64,000 nucleotides of DNA, from the NCBI RefSeq assembly GCF_003286085.1, contig NW_020825294.1, positions 6,758,001-6,822,000 on the forward strand. Direction: 5' to 3'. Below, in pieces: positions 45,401 through 57,400 of the stretch. How positions within the stretch are numbered: the stretch's first letter is position 1; each line of letters opens with the position of its first letter. The notes under the pieces are model-generated. The model had not been told where the DNA came from. It did no database searches and saw only the letters and a program-made list of their open reading frames with translations. The position numbers and the translations under genes were made by a program. This DNA comes from Drosophila persimilis (lineage: Eukaryota > Arthropoda > Insecta > Diptera > Drosophilidae).

Positions 45401-47158
45401 GCGTAGGGGGTTGGGGGTTGCCAAGAGCTGTCAACGCGATTTGACGCATGAGAATGTGGAGCCAGGACAGAACAGCCATGAAATTTGATATTACAGGCAG
45501 CCAGCCCAATGCCCCAGAAATAGTGGTCGATGAAATGTCTGTCGCTCTCTCGTCTCTCTCTGTCATTAGTTACGTGCGCCGGGGGTTTACCGACTACCGA
45601 CTTTAATTGAGATTAAAAAGCGTTTAGAGCTAAAGGAAAGTCAAAGGCTTTCATTTCAGGTATTTCCGATTCCGATTTCGATCCATTACTATAAATTCCA
45701 CTTGGTTGCAGGGACCCCAAGATCTAACCATAATTCCCTCTCATACCCTCAAAGCAGCCGCTGATGTACAATTTAATTAGCATTTCATTTCGTTTTTATG
45801 ATGGCACACGGACTCATTAACATTTTCATTTTTCAATTAACACAAACGTAATAAATTCCGTGCTGAAGCTGAAAGAAATGAGAATCAGGCGTACGCAAAT
45901 TTTTACAAAATGGACAAAAATGCAGAAAGTTACACAGAGAAAGAGAGAGAAAGCGGAAGCGATGGATAGACAGAGAGAGAGTAGCAGAAAAAAGTGAGTG
46001 AGCAAAAGTTTAATTAAAAACACAAAAGTTGTTTTATTTATTTAAAAACAACTACGCGCGCAGGCCATGAAAAAATATGTCTTCATTAACGACAAAACAG
46101 CAAGTGCAACGGCAACAAAGCGCACAATGCGAAAAAATATGTAAAAAAAAACAATAGAATTATTACCCGAAGCGGAGAGGGAAAAGGGAAAGCAAAGGGG
46201 AGCCGCGCTTGCAATAAATACAAAAGCGAAAATGCAAAAACATTTAAATTTCAATTAAAACGGAGCGCGGCGCGCCAATGTGAAGTTGGCTGCGGTAGAA
46301 AGCTCCGCTCCTCGGCCTAAAGTGGCCAGGACTGCCAACCCACTCCACCCCAAGAGGCGCAACCACAGAAGCGGAGCGGAGCTCCCAACTGTGATGCACA
46401 AATTAGAAAACGGCAAAACAAAGGAGAGAAAATGCGTAAAGAAAGAAATAGAGAAACAGGAATTATGCAGTTGGTGGGAAGTAATTGTCCAACGAACAAC
46501 AAAGTGGGGCAACCTAAAGCAAGCCGGGGGGAATCGCGCGCATAAAATATGCAATTTTCCTCAGCATTCAAGATTTCTAGTTAAAAATGCGTTCAACTGC
46601 TCATGGCAGGCAAAGAGATTGGTTAAAAGTGACACGGTCGAACAAGGTGGCCACGCAAGTTCTAAAGTGAGCTGTGGTGTGGGCTCTAGCGATTTACCTT
46701 TTGGAAAATGTGATTCGGATTAATGCCCAATTCTGTAAATAAAAAAAATAACACCTTAAGATGGGAAAAAGTACACTGGAAAATATGGATCTCACCCTCG
46801 AGTAATGGTGGTTCATCATCAAATTCGTTGCCGGTGCCAGCACCGCCGGCTGCTTTGCCAGACTGATCCTGTCCATAGCTGTTTTCCGTGTATGCTGTGG
46901 GATCGTAGAAGCCTCCCAGACCCTGGGCAGGAGGATTTGCATAGGCGGCATCGTAATTGGGCGGCACAGTGGCCTGTGTGTTGTCGAATGTTTGGAAATT
47001 GCTGCAAGCAAACGAAATAGAATCAACAACGCCGATGGTCGTGACGAGGCCGAAGCACACATCAACACTTACAGCTCCTGTCCGAATTCCGGCATATCAA
47101 AGTTGTAGCTGGCATCTGGAGCGCCATAGAAGTCATTTGGTCCACCAAACTGCGACAT
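39431..47158 (-). CDS. Yip1d1: YIPF5/Yip1 homologue, five-span ER-Golgi membrane protein
   Basis: Yip1-domain proteins sit in early secretory membranes, bind Rab GTPases and support ER-to-Golgi vesicle traffic. Exons, 5' to 3': 47158-47073, 47001-46796, 46732-46698, 44920-44810, 44195-44011, 39593-39431. Frames join to 261 residues, close to vertebrate YIPF5. The N-terminal 90 residues are Tyr/Pro/Gly-rich and cytosolic and end in the family signature DDEPPLLEELGI. The conserved DTDMAGPLVFCLTL follows, then about five hydrophobic spans including GAVASVLGYCLLPM and the terminal YPCAVLYGGFALITIY. The start ATGTCGCAGTTTGG matches the N-terminus of the family. The last intron (39594-44010, 4417 nt) is unusually long and full of microsatellites; no nested gene was recognised in it. 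Confidence 0.93.
40211..43990. other. Body of the long last intron of Yip1d1
   Basis: AT-rich and G-rich tracts, GA/CT runs (41477-41496) and a C-rich run (41777-41786). The open frames inside show no family signature. No tRNA- or snoRNA-like fold was noticed. Confidence 0.45.
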
Positions 47159-47253
47159 TGCACTTGAATTTAAGCACTAATTGAACTCAATATTTGTGAA
47201 ATAACAAAAATAATAAAGTGCCACACGTCACGACTAATATTTGCTGTCCAATT

Positions 47254-47330
47254 AATTCGTCAGTATATTTACGGTATATTTCTGAGAGTCAGACCGTATA
47301 TTTCAGACATAAATCCGCAGTCACACTGGC
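47254..47330 (+). promoter_or_regulatory. Ohler 6/Ohler 1 promoter cassette, rightward
   Basis: Three GTATATTT-type words (GTCAGTATATTTACGG, CGGTATATTTCTGAG, CCGTATATTTCAG) resemble Drosophila core motif Ohler 6. They are followed by CAGTCACACTG at 47318-47328, one mismatch from the M1BP-bound Ohler 1 motif YGGTCACACTR. It lies 96 nt upstream of the Yip1d1 start codon but motif order points right, away from Yip1d1, so it may be bidirectional. It is a reverse-complement relative of 50706-50803, with 28 identical bases (47254-47281). Confidence 0.65.
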
Positions 47331-47410
47331 TATCGTGGATAGTGTCAAAATTTATTAATTTACAATAAACAATTGATTTAAAAGCTGTAATTGGGATTAG
47401 CTGAGCCACT

Positions 47411-47522
47411 ATGTCGGAGAAAAACGTACGCATCGTCGCAAAGATGTAAGTGCTGCCCAAGACCAATCTGCGTCTTAGCCAACGTGTGTTTGTGCCACAG
47501 TTCAATTGGCGCGCGCAGAATA
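47411..47522 (+). CDS. Candidate micro-ORF gene downstream of the Yip1d1 divergent promoter
   Basis: About 80 nt right of the Ohler 1 motif, ATG at 47411 opens MSEKNVRIVAK. A perfect donor, AAGAT|GTAAGT, ends exon 1 at 47445, and a good acceptor TGTGCCACAG ends at 47500. The 55-nt intron is of typical fly size. Joining 47411-47445 to 47501-47522 reads MSEKNVRIVAKIQLARAE and stop. Using the acceptor at about 47581 (TTCATAG) would give another short tail. I recognise no family. It may be a micropeptide, the first exon of a non-coding RNA, or the remnant of a lost gene. The promoter and splice signals support transcription more than the peptide does. Confidence 0.35.
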
Positions 47523-47956
47523 AAAATCAAAACCAAACTCGTTTCATATTTGTAACATTCATAATACATTTTTTAATTCATAGCTCCATTTGCAACACAC
47601 ACAAGTTATTGAAATAGTTCATCTTTGGTAGAGTAGAGGTACATGCATTTGGGCTACTTAGTTATTGCGTTCATTAAAGGTCTATAATAATATATGTAGG
47701 AATATATAATATTATTATAATTTATAATTTCGTAATGTATTCAACTCTTTTCTTGTAAATGTTAGTTTCGTTTCGTAGATTTTTCACATAATGGGGGCAA
47801 CGAACACAAAAGTCGATAAAGTAATGATTTTTCTCTAACAATAAATAGCTGCGAACTATAATTATTTATCAACATAGATAGATTAGATTATACATATGTA
47901 TTATTATATGTATGGCATTTTTAGTAATCGTATATCTGGGGCTGGCTTCCCTTTTT

Positions 47957-47962
47957 TTATTT
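47957..47962 (-). terminator. Poly(A) signal for the third V-ATPase A gene
   Basis: TTTATT on + (AATAAA on -) 278 nt after the stop codon at 48240. Confidence 0.4.
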
Positions 47963-48239
47963 TGTCTGTATTTGTTTTCTTTTTGCGCTACCGACTAATT
48001 ATTGTTCGTCTTGCCTAAACTTGTCGTCGTCTTGTGTTTGTTTTCTCATGTGATTCGATTCCAGAGGATAAACTGTTTAACTTATAAAATAAACTGGGGT
48101 CTCAAATATCTTATTATGCATTATGTATATATGACTAGATTGAATGGGGGGAAGGAATTCGAATAAAAACCTGACTTTTTGGTTTCTTATTTCGTCCGGT
48201 TTTTCTTTTTTGCCTTGCTCTATTCATTGTTAATCCTGT

Positions 48240-50297
48240 TTAATCCTCCAGGTTTCGGAAAGCCTGCTGTATATCCTCGTACAGCTGGTCGTAGTCCGCT
48301 TTGATCTTTTGCTCGCCATCCTTCAAGGGATCCTAAAACACGCAGAAATACGTTTTAATGGCTTGCTATCATCAGAAGTGTCTTAGCAAAGAGTTTACCT
48401 TGAATTTCATTGAAGACAACTGATACATAATGCTGCCCATCGATTCGCGAATGGTGTTCCATGTGATTTTGTTGTCCGACTGAGCTGTCGACTCCACAGA
48501 ATGACGGGCCGTCTCGTAGAAGGAGAGTATGTTTCGCAGCATGCCCACAGTCTTGTAGAAGGGACACACGCGATCGTATGGCGAGTATGAGTTCTGCTGC
48601 AGGAAATCGTCCTTCAGCAGCTTGGCCACCTCTAGCGTTACCTTGTCGGTCTCGGCCAGCGATGCCTTGCCCACCAGCTGCACAATCTCCGACAGATCCT
48701 CCTCCTCTTGCAGGATCTCCTTGACCTTGGTACGAAGTGGCACAAACTCGGGGAAGTTTTTGTCGTAATAATCATCCAGGGCACGCATGTACTTCGAGTA
48801 GGAGATGAGCCAGTTGATGGAGGGGAAATGCTTGCGCTGGGCCAGCTTCTTGTCCAGACCCCAGAACACCTGCACGATTCCCAGAGTGGCAGAGGTCACG
48901 GGATCGGAGAAGTCACCACCAGGAGGCGACACAGCACCGACAATGGAGACGGAACCCTCGCGCTCGGGGTTACCCAAGCACTTGACGCGTCCAGCGCGCT
49001 CGTAGAAGGTGGCCAGACGGGCACCCAGATACGCTGGGTAGCCGGAATCGGCAGGCATCTCAGCCAGACGACCTGAAATCTCACGCAAGGCCTCGGCCCA
49101 ACGGGATGTGGAGTCAGCCATCATTGCCACATTGTAGCCCATGTCACGGAAGTACTCGGAGAGGGTGATACCGGTGTAGATGGAGGCCTCACGGGCAGCC
49201 ACAGGCATGTTGGAGGTATTGGCCACCAGGGCGGTACGCTTCATGATGGATTCGGTCACGCCATCGACTTCGCAGGTCAGTTCGGGGAAGTCCCGCAGCA
49301 CCTCGGCCATTTCATTGCCTCGCTCGCCGCAGCCGACGTAGATGATGACATCAGAGTTGGAGTACTTGGAGAGGGCCTATGAAGGATGGGGAAGGATATG
49401 GATACAGACAAAGTCTTTCGAGGAATGAGAATCCTGAAGCTCTCACCTGCGAGATGACAGTCTTGCCGCAACCGAAGGCACCGGGGATAGCGGTTGTGCC
49501 ACCCTGAACACATGGGAAAAGGGAGTCCAGGACACGTTGGCCTGTAAACAGCGGATGATTGGCTGGCAGCTTCTCGGTGCAGGGACGGGGCTGTCGCACC
49601 GGCCACACTTGCAGCATCGTGTGTTTCGTGATCTCCCCATCGAACTCCGTCTCGAGGACAATGTCTTTCAAATTGTAGTTGCCCGCGGGGGCAATATAAC
49701 GCACTGTTCCCTTGGCTCGCGGATGCACGATCATGCGCTGCTTTACGAGGGTGTTCTCGTGCACCACACCGTACACGTCGCCGCCGGTGATGTGCGATCC
49801 GACACGTACGTTCAGTGGATTGAATTCCCACATTGTCGTGCGGGACAATGCCGTGGTGTTTACGCCCTTGGGGATGTATATGGAGCTGGTCATCACACCG
49901 ATATCCTTCAACGGTCGCTGGATGCCATCGAAAATGTTGCCCATTATGCCAGGGCCCAGCTCCACGGACAGAGGCTTGCCTGTGCGCAGGACGGGATCGC
50001 CGACAGTCACGCCTGAGGTCTCCTCGTACACCTGAATGGTGGCCATGTCGCCCTCCAGACGGATGATCTCGCCCACCAGCTCGTAGTAACCGACGCGCAC
50101 CAGCTCGTACATGGCAGACCCGGACATGGCCTCGGCGGTGACGACTGTGAACGAGGAGGAGAGACAGCCGCAGCATCAGTAAGGGGTCAGTGGGTGAAGG
50201 ACAAAGACAGTGACGTCTTACCAGGTCCCGAAACGGCGTAGACACGACCGTACTCGGACTCGCGGTCCTCGTCTTGGAATTTCCTTAGGTTGGACAT
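48240..50297 (-). CDS. Vha68: V-ATPase catalytic subunit A (V1), second canonical paralogue
   Basis: Exons 50297-50222, 50144-49447, 49376-48399 and 48332-48240 encode 614 residues. The exon lengths (76, 698, 978, 93) are exactly those of the copy at 17.7 kb, so the intron positions are ancestral. Walker A GAFGCGKT (247-254), the GER loop, [19 protein letters not shown] and the FRNLED end are all intact. Compared with the first copy it has [11 protein letters not shown] at the N-terminus and scattered replacements such as [17 protein letters not shown] and [10 protein letters not shown], so it is functional but evolving somewhat faster. Its introns do not resemble those of the other two copies. 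A strong Ohler 6/Ohler 1 promoter lies 410 nt upstream. It is the Vha68-1 or Vha68-2 orthologue; adjacency to Yip1d1 and Tor does not let me decide which. Confidence 0.95.
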
Positions 50298-50705
50298 TGT
50301 CGAGGTCTTTTGTGGCTCTTCAAATGTAACGGTCTAAACGCTCGATCGCTAAACGAAGGCAAATGGAAATTCGATTTTCTTTATAAACAATGCAAACACA
50401 TTTTCCCGTGGCCGCACGAGAGAAAATCCCAGATGGCGCTGCTGTGCAGAGGCCCCCAGTGAAAATCTTCACACCCCCGCAGTAACCAACCATCGATTTT
50501 TCAATACAATTTTCACGCATGTCTCACAGTTGGCATTCATTTGGTCGGATTTAAACAGTTTTTTTCGCCTTTACACGCATTGTCATTATTTTCAAACTGT
50601 TGCGCTATTATTATTTTTTGTTCCTTTGATAGTTTCACTATTTTTCACTGCTTAATTATTGTATATACTCACAATTTGTTTAAGCAGTTATTAATGAAAA
50701 TTCTC

Positions 50706-50803
50706 TTCAGTGTGACCGCGGACTTATCCCTAAAATATACCATCCGACCCTCAGAAATATACCGTCTCATTTTAAAAATATACCGTAAATATACTGACGA
50801 ATT
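50706..50803 (-). promoter_or_regulatory. Ohler 6/Ohler 1 promoter cassette of the V-ATPase A gene
   Basis: Read on the minus strand, four (C/T)GGTATATTT-like words lead to CGGTCACACTG (50718-50708), a perfect match to YGGTCACACTR. The start codon lies 410 nt downstream, giving a leader of about 400 nt or a split leader. Bases 50776-50803 are the exact reverse complement of 47254-47281. Confidence 0.7.
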
Positions 50804-51027
50804 CAAGTTCTAGTTTACATTTTCCTCGTTTTTCATATTTCGTGGAATATTACTAGCTATATTGAACATTTAGCCATGCCCACATAATTTTATCCGATTA
50901 ATCAATCAATTTTCTACTTGACTGGCACATTAAATACTTAAAAACATTTCCTCAATTCTATAATATCCTTTTCCCATCCATTCCGGGCCCATGTTGCGGG
51001 ACGATGTTGCTCATTTTTCGATAAGAG

Positions 51028-51065
51028 TTGTGTATGTAGTAAGATCTTGTGTATGTAGTAAGATC
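51028..51065 (+). repeat. Perfect 19-bp tandem duplication
   Basis: TTGTGTATGTAGTAAGATC occurs twice with no gap, 51028-51046 and 51047-51065, about 70 nt upstream of the Tor core promoter motif. Confidence 0.95.
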
Positions 51066-51136
51066 AAAACATGTAATGTAAAAATTACATAAATTACATC
51101 TGCATCCATTTAAGGTGTTTTCGCGCTAGCCACGGA

Positions 51137-51147
51137 CGGTCACACTA
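51137..51147 (+). promoter_or_regulatory. Ohler motif 1 (M1BP site) of the Tor promoter
   Basis: CGGTCACACTA matches YGGTCACACTR exactly, in Tor orientation, 296 nt before the start codon. Motif 1 normally marks the start region of TATA-less housekeeping promoters, so transcription probably begins close to here. Confidence 0.7.
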
Positions 51148-51262
51148 TCCGCGTATTTCTCGGCTGCGGCTGCAATTTGCCATACAAAATATCAATAAAT
51201 TCGTAATTAGCAAAGTGGGACGACAGTTTTTCGTGTTGCGGTGGACCAACACGTGTGTAATC

Positions 51263-51268
51263 ATGTGA
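51263..51268 (+). promoter_or_regulatory. Start-stop element ATGTGA in the Tor leader
   Basis: An ATG followed at once by TGA within the inferred 5' UTR. Such start-stop elements can hold back scanning ribosomes. It counts only if transcription starts upstream, as the core motif suggests. Confidence 0.35.
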
Positions 51269-51363
51269 AAGGATCACAGACAGCTAGTGCAAAAGTCCTT
51301 GACGTGCCCCTGGGGGCAAACAAAAATATAACCTCAAAGTCGCGACACTTCGGGAGACAGCAG

Positions 51364-51426
51364 ATGCACCTGCTCTGCTTCTCCTTTTTCCTTCCAAACC
51401 AATACCAAAGTGTGTTAGCTACATAA
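51364..51426 (+). promoter_or_regulatory. 20-codon upstream ORF in the Tor leader
   Basis: ATG at 51364 opens a hydrophobic 20-residue peptide (MHLLCFSFFLPNQYQSVLAT) ending at TAA 51424-51426, 16 nt before the Tor ATG. The short gap would make reinitiation at Tor inefficient. Translation is inferred from position only. Confidence 0.4.
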
Positions 51427-51442
51427 ACAGCACCGTGCCACA

Positions 51443-54400
51443 ATGTCGACCTCTTCGGTGGTGCAGAATTTCGTGAACGGTCTAAAGTCCCGCAATCGCA
51501 ATGTCCAGAACAAAGCCGCCCAAGACCTCTTCCTGTATGTCAAAACGGAGCTGCGAGAAATGTCCCAGGAGGAGCTGGCGCAGTTCTTTGATGAGTTTGA
51601 TCATCATATATTCAACATGGTGAATGCGGCGGACATCAATGAGAAGAAAGGCGGGGCATTAGCCATGAGTAAGTGGACGAAAACATCATCTAAAAACCTC
51701 TCCTACTCTTACATTCCCCCTCTTTCTAGAGTGCCTTATCACCAGCGATGGTCTGACCACCAGAAAAGGCATCTCCCCGTATCTTAATCGCCTACGCGAT
51801 CTGTTGCTTATCAACGACGTGTCCGTCATGGAAATTGCTGCCCGTTCCCTGGTCAAATTGGCCAATATGCCTGGCTCCAAGGGCGCCGACTCCTTCGATT
51901 TTGACATCAAAAAGGCCTTTGAGATGCTCAGCGGCGACAGACAAGAGGTGCGTACAATGCTTACCATTATTGTATATATATATATTAAACCCTATGATTC
52001 TTTTCTTTTAGTATCGTCGCCATGCTGCGGTCTTTATCCTACGGGAGTTGGCTATAGCATTGCCCACGTATTTCTACCAGCAAATCCTCACCTTCTTCGA
52101 GCACATTTTCAATGCAATTTTCGATCCCAAGCCTGCCATACGTGAGTCCGCTGGCGAGGCCTTGAGGGCCGCCCTCATTGTGACCGCACAGCGGGAGAAC
52201 ACCAAGCAATCGAGTGAGCCGCAATGGTATAAGATCTGCTACGATGAGGCCAGTGCCAGTTTCAACCAGGATGTGGCCACGGGCAAGGAGCAGAAGGGCA
52301 TGACTCGCGACGATCGCATACATGGCGGCCTTATAGTGTTCAATGAGCTCTTTCGCTGCGCCAATGCCAGCTGGGAGCGACGCTATACGGCGCTGAAAAC
52401 GCTCTTCCCCAAGGCGCATCACAACAAATTTCTGGAGGCCAGCAGCCACTCGAGCATGAGTTCACAGCTGAACACGTTTGTGCCGCGCCTGAAGGTGCCA
52501 TTCATTGACAAATTGGGCAGCACACAGATGCACATGGAGGCCGAGCATCATCACAATGGAATGGCAAAGTTTGCCAGCGTAAGCAGCCAGAAAAAATCAC
52601 AAACAATAAGCTATTTTACGACTATATTCCTTTTACAGCATAACGTTTTGGAATCGGCCTATGCTCATGAGATACTGCAGGCGCACTATACCACCATCTG
52701 CGACAATGTGCTGGAGCAACGCTTCTCTAAATCCCCCTATGTGCAGCAGGCCCTGCTTCAAATACTGCCCCGTTTGGCGGCCTTTAATCGAGAGGTTTTC
52801 GTGGATAAATACCTGCAGATCTGCGTACCACATTTGATGCAAATACTGCGTGGCAAAGAGAAGGATCGCACTGTGGCCTATATCACCATTGGCTACCTGG
52901 CCGTGGCCGTGGAGAGTGCCATTGAAAAGTATCTGGAGACCATCATGTCCTGCGTAAAGATGGCTCTACCCGCCAAGGATTTGGCCAGCAGCAAGCGCAA
53001 GGCCCCCGTCGATCCGGCAGTGTTTGCCTGCATCACGTTGCTGGCGCATGCCGTTCGTTCGGAAATTGTCAAGGATGTGCGGGACATACTAGAGCAAATG
53101 TTCTCCACGGGCCTGTCGCCTGCGCTGACCGTCTGCCTACGTGAGCTGTCTGAGAATGTGCCGCAGCTCAAGTCGGGCATCACCGATGGTCTGATTGGGG
53201 TGCTCTCGCAGGTTCTAATGAACAAGCCGGCGGCCATTCCATACGCCGCCCTGCCACCCATTGCCATTGATGGCTCTCTGATAATGCAGATGGCTGATGG
53301 CGGCACCACAGTGCTGGCCCTCAAGACATTGGGAACGTTTAACTTTGAAGAGCAGAATATGTTGGACTTTGTGCAGCGGTAAGTCCTTAAAAAATAATCA
53401 TTAAATTACATGAATGGACCCCTTCCCTTCCCTACCCAAAGCTGCGCTGACTACTTCATCGTTCACGAACAGCAGGAGATACGCCTGGAGGCAGTGCAGA
53501 CGTGCACGCGTCTGCTAAAGCTGGCCGTTCAGTCCGCGGAGAGCATGGAGAACTCCAAAACCCTGAGCGACACCGTTTCCCATGTGATTGAGCGCCTGCT
53601 GATGGTGGCCATCACGGACATGGACTGTAATGTGAGGATACGGATTCTACGCTCTCTGGACGAGACCTTCGATGCCAAGCTAGCGCAGCCCGAGTCCCTC
53701 AATTCGCTGTTTATCACGCTGCACGATGAGATTTTTGAGATCCGAGAACTGGCAATGGTAACCATTGGACGACTGTCCTCTATGAATCCCGCCTATGTGA
53801 TGCCCAAGCTGAGGACCACCATGATCGAGCTGCTGACGGATCTAAAATATTCGGGGATGAACCGCAACAAGGAGCAGAGCGCGAGGATGTTGGACCATCT
53901 GGTGATTAGTACGCCCCGTTTGATATCCTCGTACATGAATCCGATACTGAAGGCTCTGGTGCCGAAGCTACACGAGCCGGAATCGAATCCTGGCGTCATC
54001 CTAAATGTACTTCGCACCATTGGGGATCTGGCGGAGGTTAACGGTGGCTCCAATGAAATGGAACTGTGGGCCGATGACCTGCTCTCCATTCTGCTGGAAA
54101 TGCTGGGGGATGCCGGCTCTCCCGATAAGCGGGGCGTGGCCCTGTGGACGCTGGGACAGCTGATCAGTGCCACGGGACGAGTGGTCAGTCCCTACCACAA
54201 GTATCCGGTGCTCATCGACATCCTCATAAACTTTCTGAAGACGGAGCAGCGGCGCTCCATACGCCGCGAGACGATCCGCGTGCTGGGCCTCCTGGGGGCC
54301 ATGGATCCGTACAAGCACAAGATGAATAAGGGTCTAATTGACAGCCAAAAGGACAACGTACTGATCGCCTACTCCGATGGGAAGGTGGACGAGAGCCAGG

Positions 54401-57400
54401 ACATATCCACAGCCGAGTTACTCGTGAATATGGGCAATGCCCTGGACGAATACTATCCCGCGGTGGCCATAGCCGCCCTGATGCGGATACTGCGTGATCC
54501 CACCCTGAGTACCCGCCACACGAGCGTCGTGCAGGCCGTGACGTTTATCTTCCAGAGCCTCGGGATCAAATGTGTCCCGTATTTGGCTCAAGTGCTGCCC
54601 AATCTGCTGGACAATGTACGAACGGCGGACAACAATCTGCGAGAGTTTCTGTTCCAGCAGCTGGCCATTTTGGTGGCCTTCGTGAAGCTGCACATCATCA
54701 GCTACATGAGCGACATCTTCAAGCTGATCAAAGAGTTCTGGACCATCAATACGCCCCTGCAGTCCACGCTGATCAATCTTATAGAACAGATTGCCGTGGC
54801 CTTGGGCTGCGAGTTTCGGGACTATCTGGCAGAGCTCATACCACAGATACTGCGAGTGCTGCAGCATGACAACTCCAAGGATCGAATGGTCACCAGGAGA
54901 TTGCTGCAGGCTTTGCAGAAGTTTGGCAGCACTTTGGGCTACTATCTGCCGCTGATTGTCCCGCCCATAGTGAAGCTCTTCGATTCGCCGTATGTGCCAC
55001 AGCAAGTGTCGCTGGTGGCCCTTGAGACGATCAATAATCTGGCCTGCCAGCTCGACTTTACGGACTTCTCCTCCAGGATCATACACCCTTTGGTGCGAGT
55101 GTTGGACACAGAGCCAGAGCTGCGCGACCAGGCCATGACCACACTCCGGTCTCTGGTCAAGCAGCTGGGCAAAAAGTATCTCGTGTTCGTGCCCATGGTG
55201 CAGCGCATCCTCACGAAGCATCGCATTGGGGATAGCGAGTACGACAAGCTGTTGATTCGCCTGCAGAACAACAGCACTCTAGCGGATGCCTGCGGCTCAG
55301 GGGAGTTCGGTTTGCGGCAGGCCAAGATCAAGTACAACGAGCCCTTTGTCACGGACAGGAACAGCAATAATCGGAATCTGCAGGTCTCGACGAATGTCCT
55401 ACGCACTGCCTGGCAGGTCACACGTCGTGTTTCGAAGGATGATTGGGTCGAGTGGCTGAAACGGCTGTCCATTGGCCTGCTCAAGGAATCCCCCTCTCAT
55501 GCGCTGCGTGCCTGCTGCTCTCTGGCCCAGGAGTACGATACGCTGCTGAGGGACTTGTTCAATGCCGCCTTCATCTCCTGCTGGACGGAACTGTCGCCGG
55601 AGCACAAGCACGAGCTGACGCAGTCGTTGATCCAGGCCCTGCAGGTCACCGATATGCCAGAGATCACCCAAACAATCCTTAATCTGGCCGAGTTTATGGA
55701 GCACTGCGACCGGGATCCCATACCCATTGAGACGAATCTTTTGGGCACCCGAGCCATGGCCTGTCGCGCCTATGCCAAAGCCCTGCGCTACAAGGAGGAG
55801 GAGTTCCTGTTAAAAGAAGAGGCGTCGGTCTTTGAGTCGCTGATCCTCATCAACAACAAACTGCAGCAAAGAGAGGCGGCCGAGGGTCTTCTGACCACAT
55901 ACCGGAATGCGGCCAACGAGCTGAATGTCCAGGGACGCTGGTACGAGAAGCTCCACAACTGGGATCAGGCCTTGGAGCACTACGAACGCAATTTACAGAC
56001 GGATTCATCGGACCTGGAAGCGCGTCTGGGGCACATGCGCTGCCTGGAGGCCCTCGGCGACTGGTCGGAGCTGAGTCAGGTGACCAAACGCGAGTGGGAG
56101 GGCTTCGGCACAGAGGCCAGGGCACGGGCCAGCCCTCTGGCTGCAGTAGCCGCATGGGGTCTGCAGGACTGGGAGGCCATGCGGGAGTATGTGCGCTGTA
56201 TACCCGAGGATACGCAGGATGGGAGCTACTATCGGGCTGTCCTGGCCGTACACCACGATGACTTTGAGACGGCCCAAAGGTTGATTGACGAGACCAGGGA
56301 TCTGCTGGACACAGAACTGACCTCCATGGCGGGAGAATCCTACGAGCGAGCTTACGGTGCCATGGTCTGCGTGCAAATGCTGGCGGAACTCGAAGAAGTC
56401 ATCCAGTACAAGCTGATCCCCGAGCGAAGGGAACCCCTGAAGACCATGTGGTGGAAGCGACTGCAGGGAGGACAGCGGCTGGTGGAGGATTGGCGCCGCA
56501 TCATTCAGGTGCATTCGCTGGTGGTGAAGCCCCACGACGACATCCACACGTGGCTGAAGTACGCCAGTCTTTGCCGGAAGAGCGGTTCCCTGCATCTCTC
56601 CCACAAGACGCTGGTGATGCTGCTAGGCACGGATCCCAAGCTAAATCCGGACGAAAAGCTGCCCTGCAACCAGCCGCAGGTCACCTTTGCATATACCAAA
56701 TACATGGCCGCATCGAATCAACTGCAGGAGGCATACGACCAGCTTCGGTGTTTTGTCGATAAGTACAGCACGGAGCTGAGCTGCCTGCCGCCGGAGGCTG
56801 TGAAGCCCCAGGATCAGCGATTGATGGCCAGGTGCTACTTGCGGCTGGCCACCTGGCAGAACAAACTCCAGGAGCGTCTATGTCCGGGGGCCATTCAGGG
56901 TGATCTGGAGTGCTTTGAGAAGGCCACCAGCTACGACCCGAACTGGTACAAGGCCTGGCACCGGTGGGCCTACATGAACTTCAAGGTGGTGCAGGCCCAG
57001 AAGACGGCGCTGGACAAGCAGCAAGCATCGCTGCCGCCGGGACTGAACATCGGCATTGGCCTGAGCATGGACAGCGACATGTTGATCATCCAGCAGTATG
57101 CAGTGCCCGCGGTGCAGGGCTTCTTCCGTTCGATCAGCCTGATCAAGGGGAACTCCCTACAGGACACGCTGCGACTGCTGACACTCTGGTTTGACTATGG
57201 CAACCATGCGGAGGTGTACGACGCCCTGATGTCGGGCATGAAGCTGATCGAGATCAACACCTGGCTGCAGGTGATACCCCAACTGATTGCACGCATCGAT
57301 ACGCATCGGCAGTTGGTAGGCCAATTGATCCACCAGCTGCTCATGGACATTGGCAAGAATCATCCGCAGGCCCTGGTCTATCCGCTGACGGTAGCCTCCA

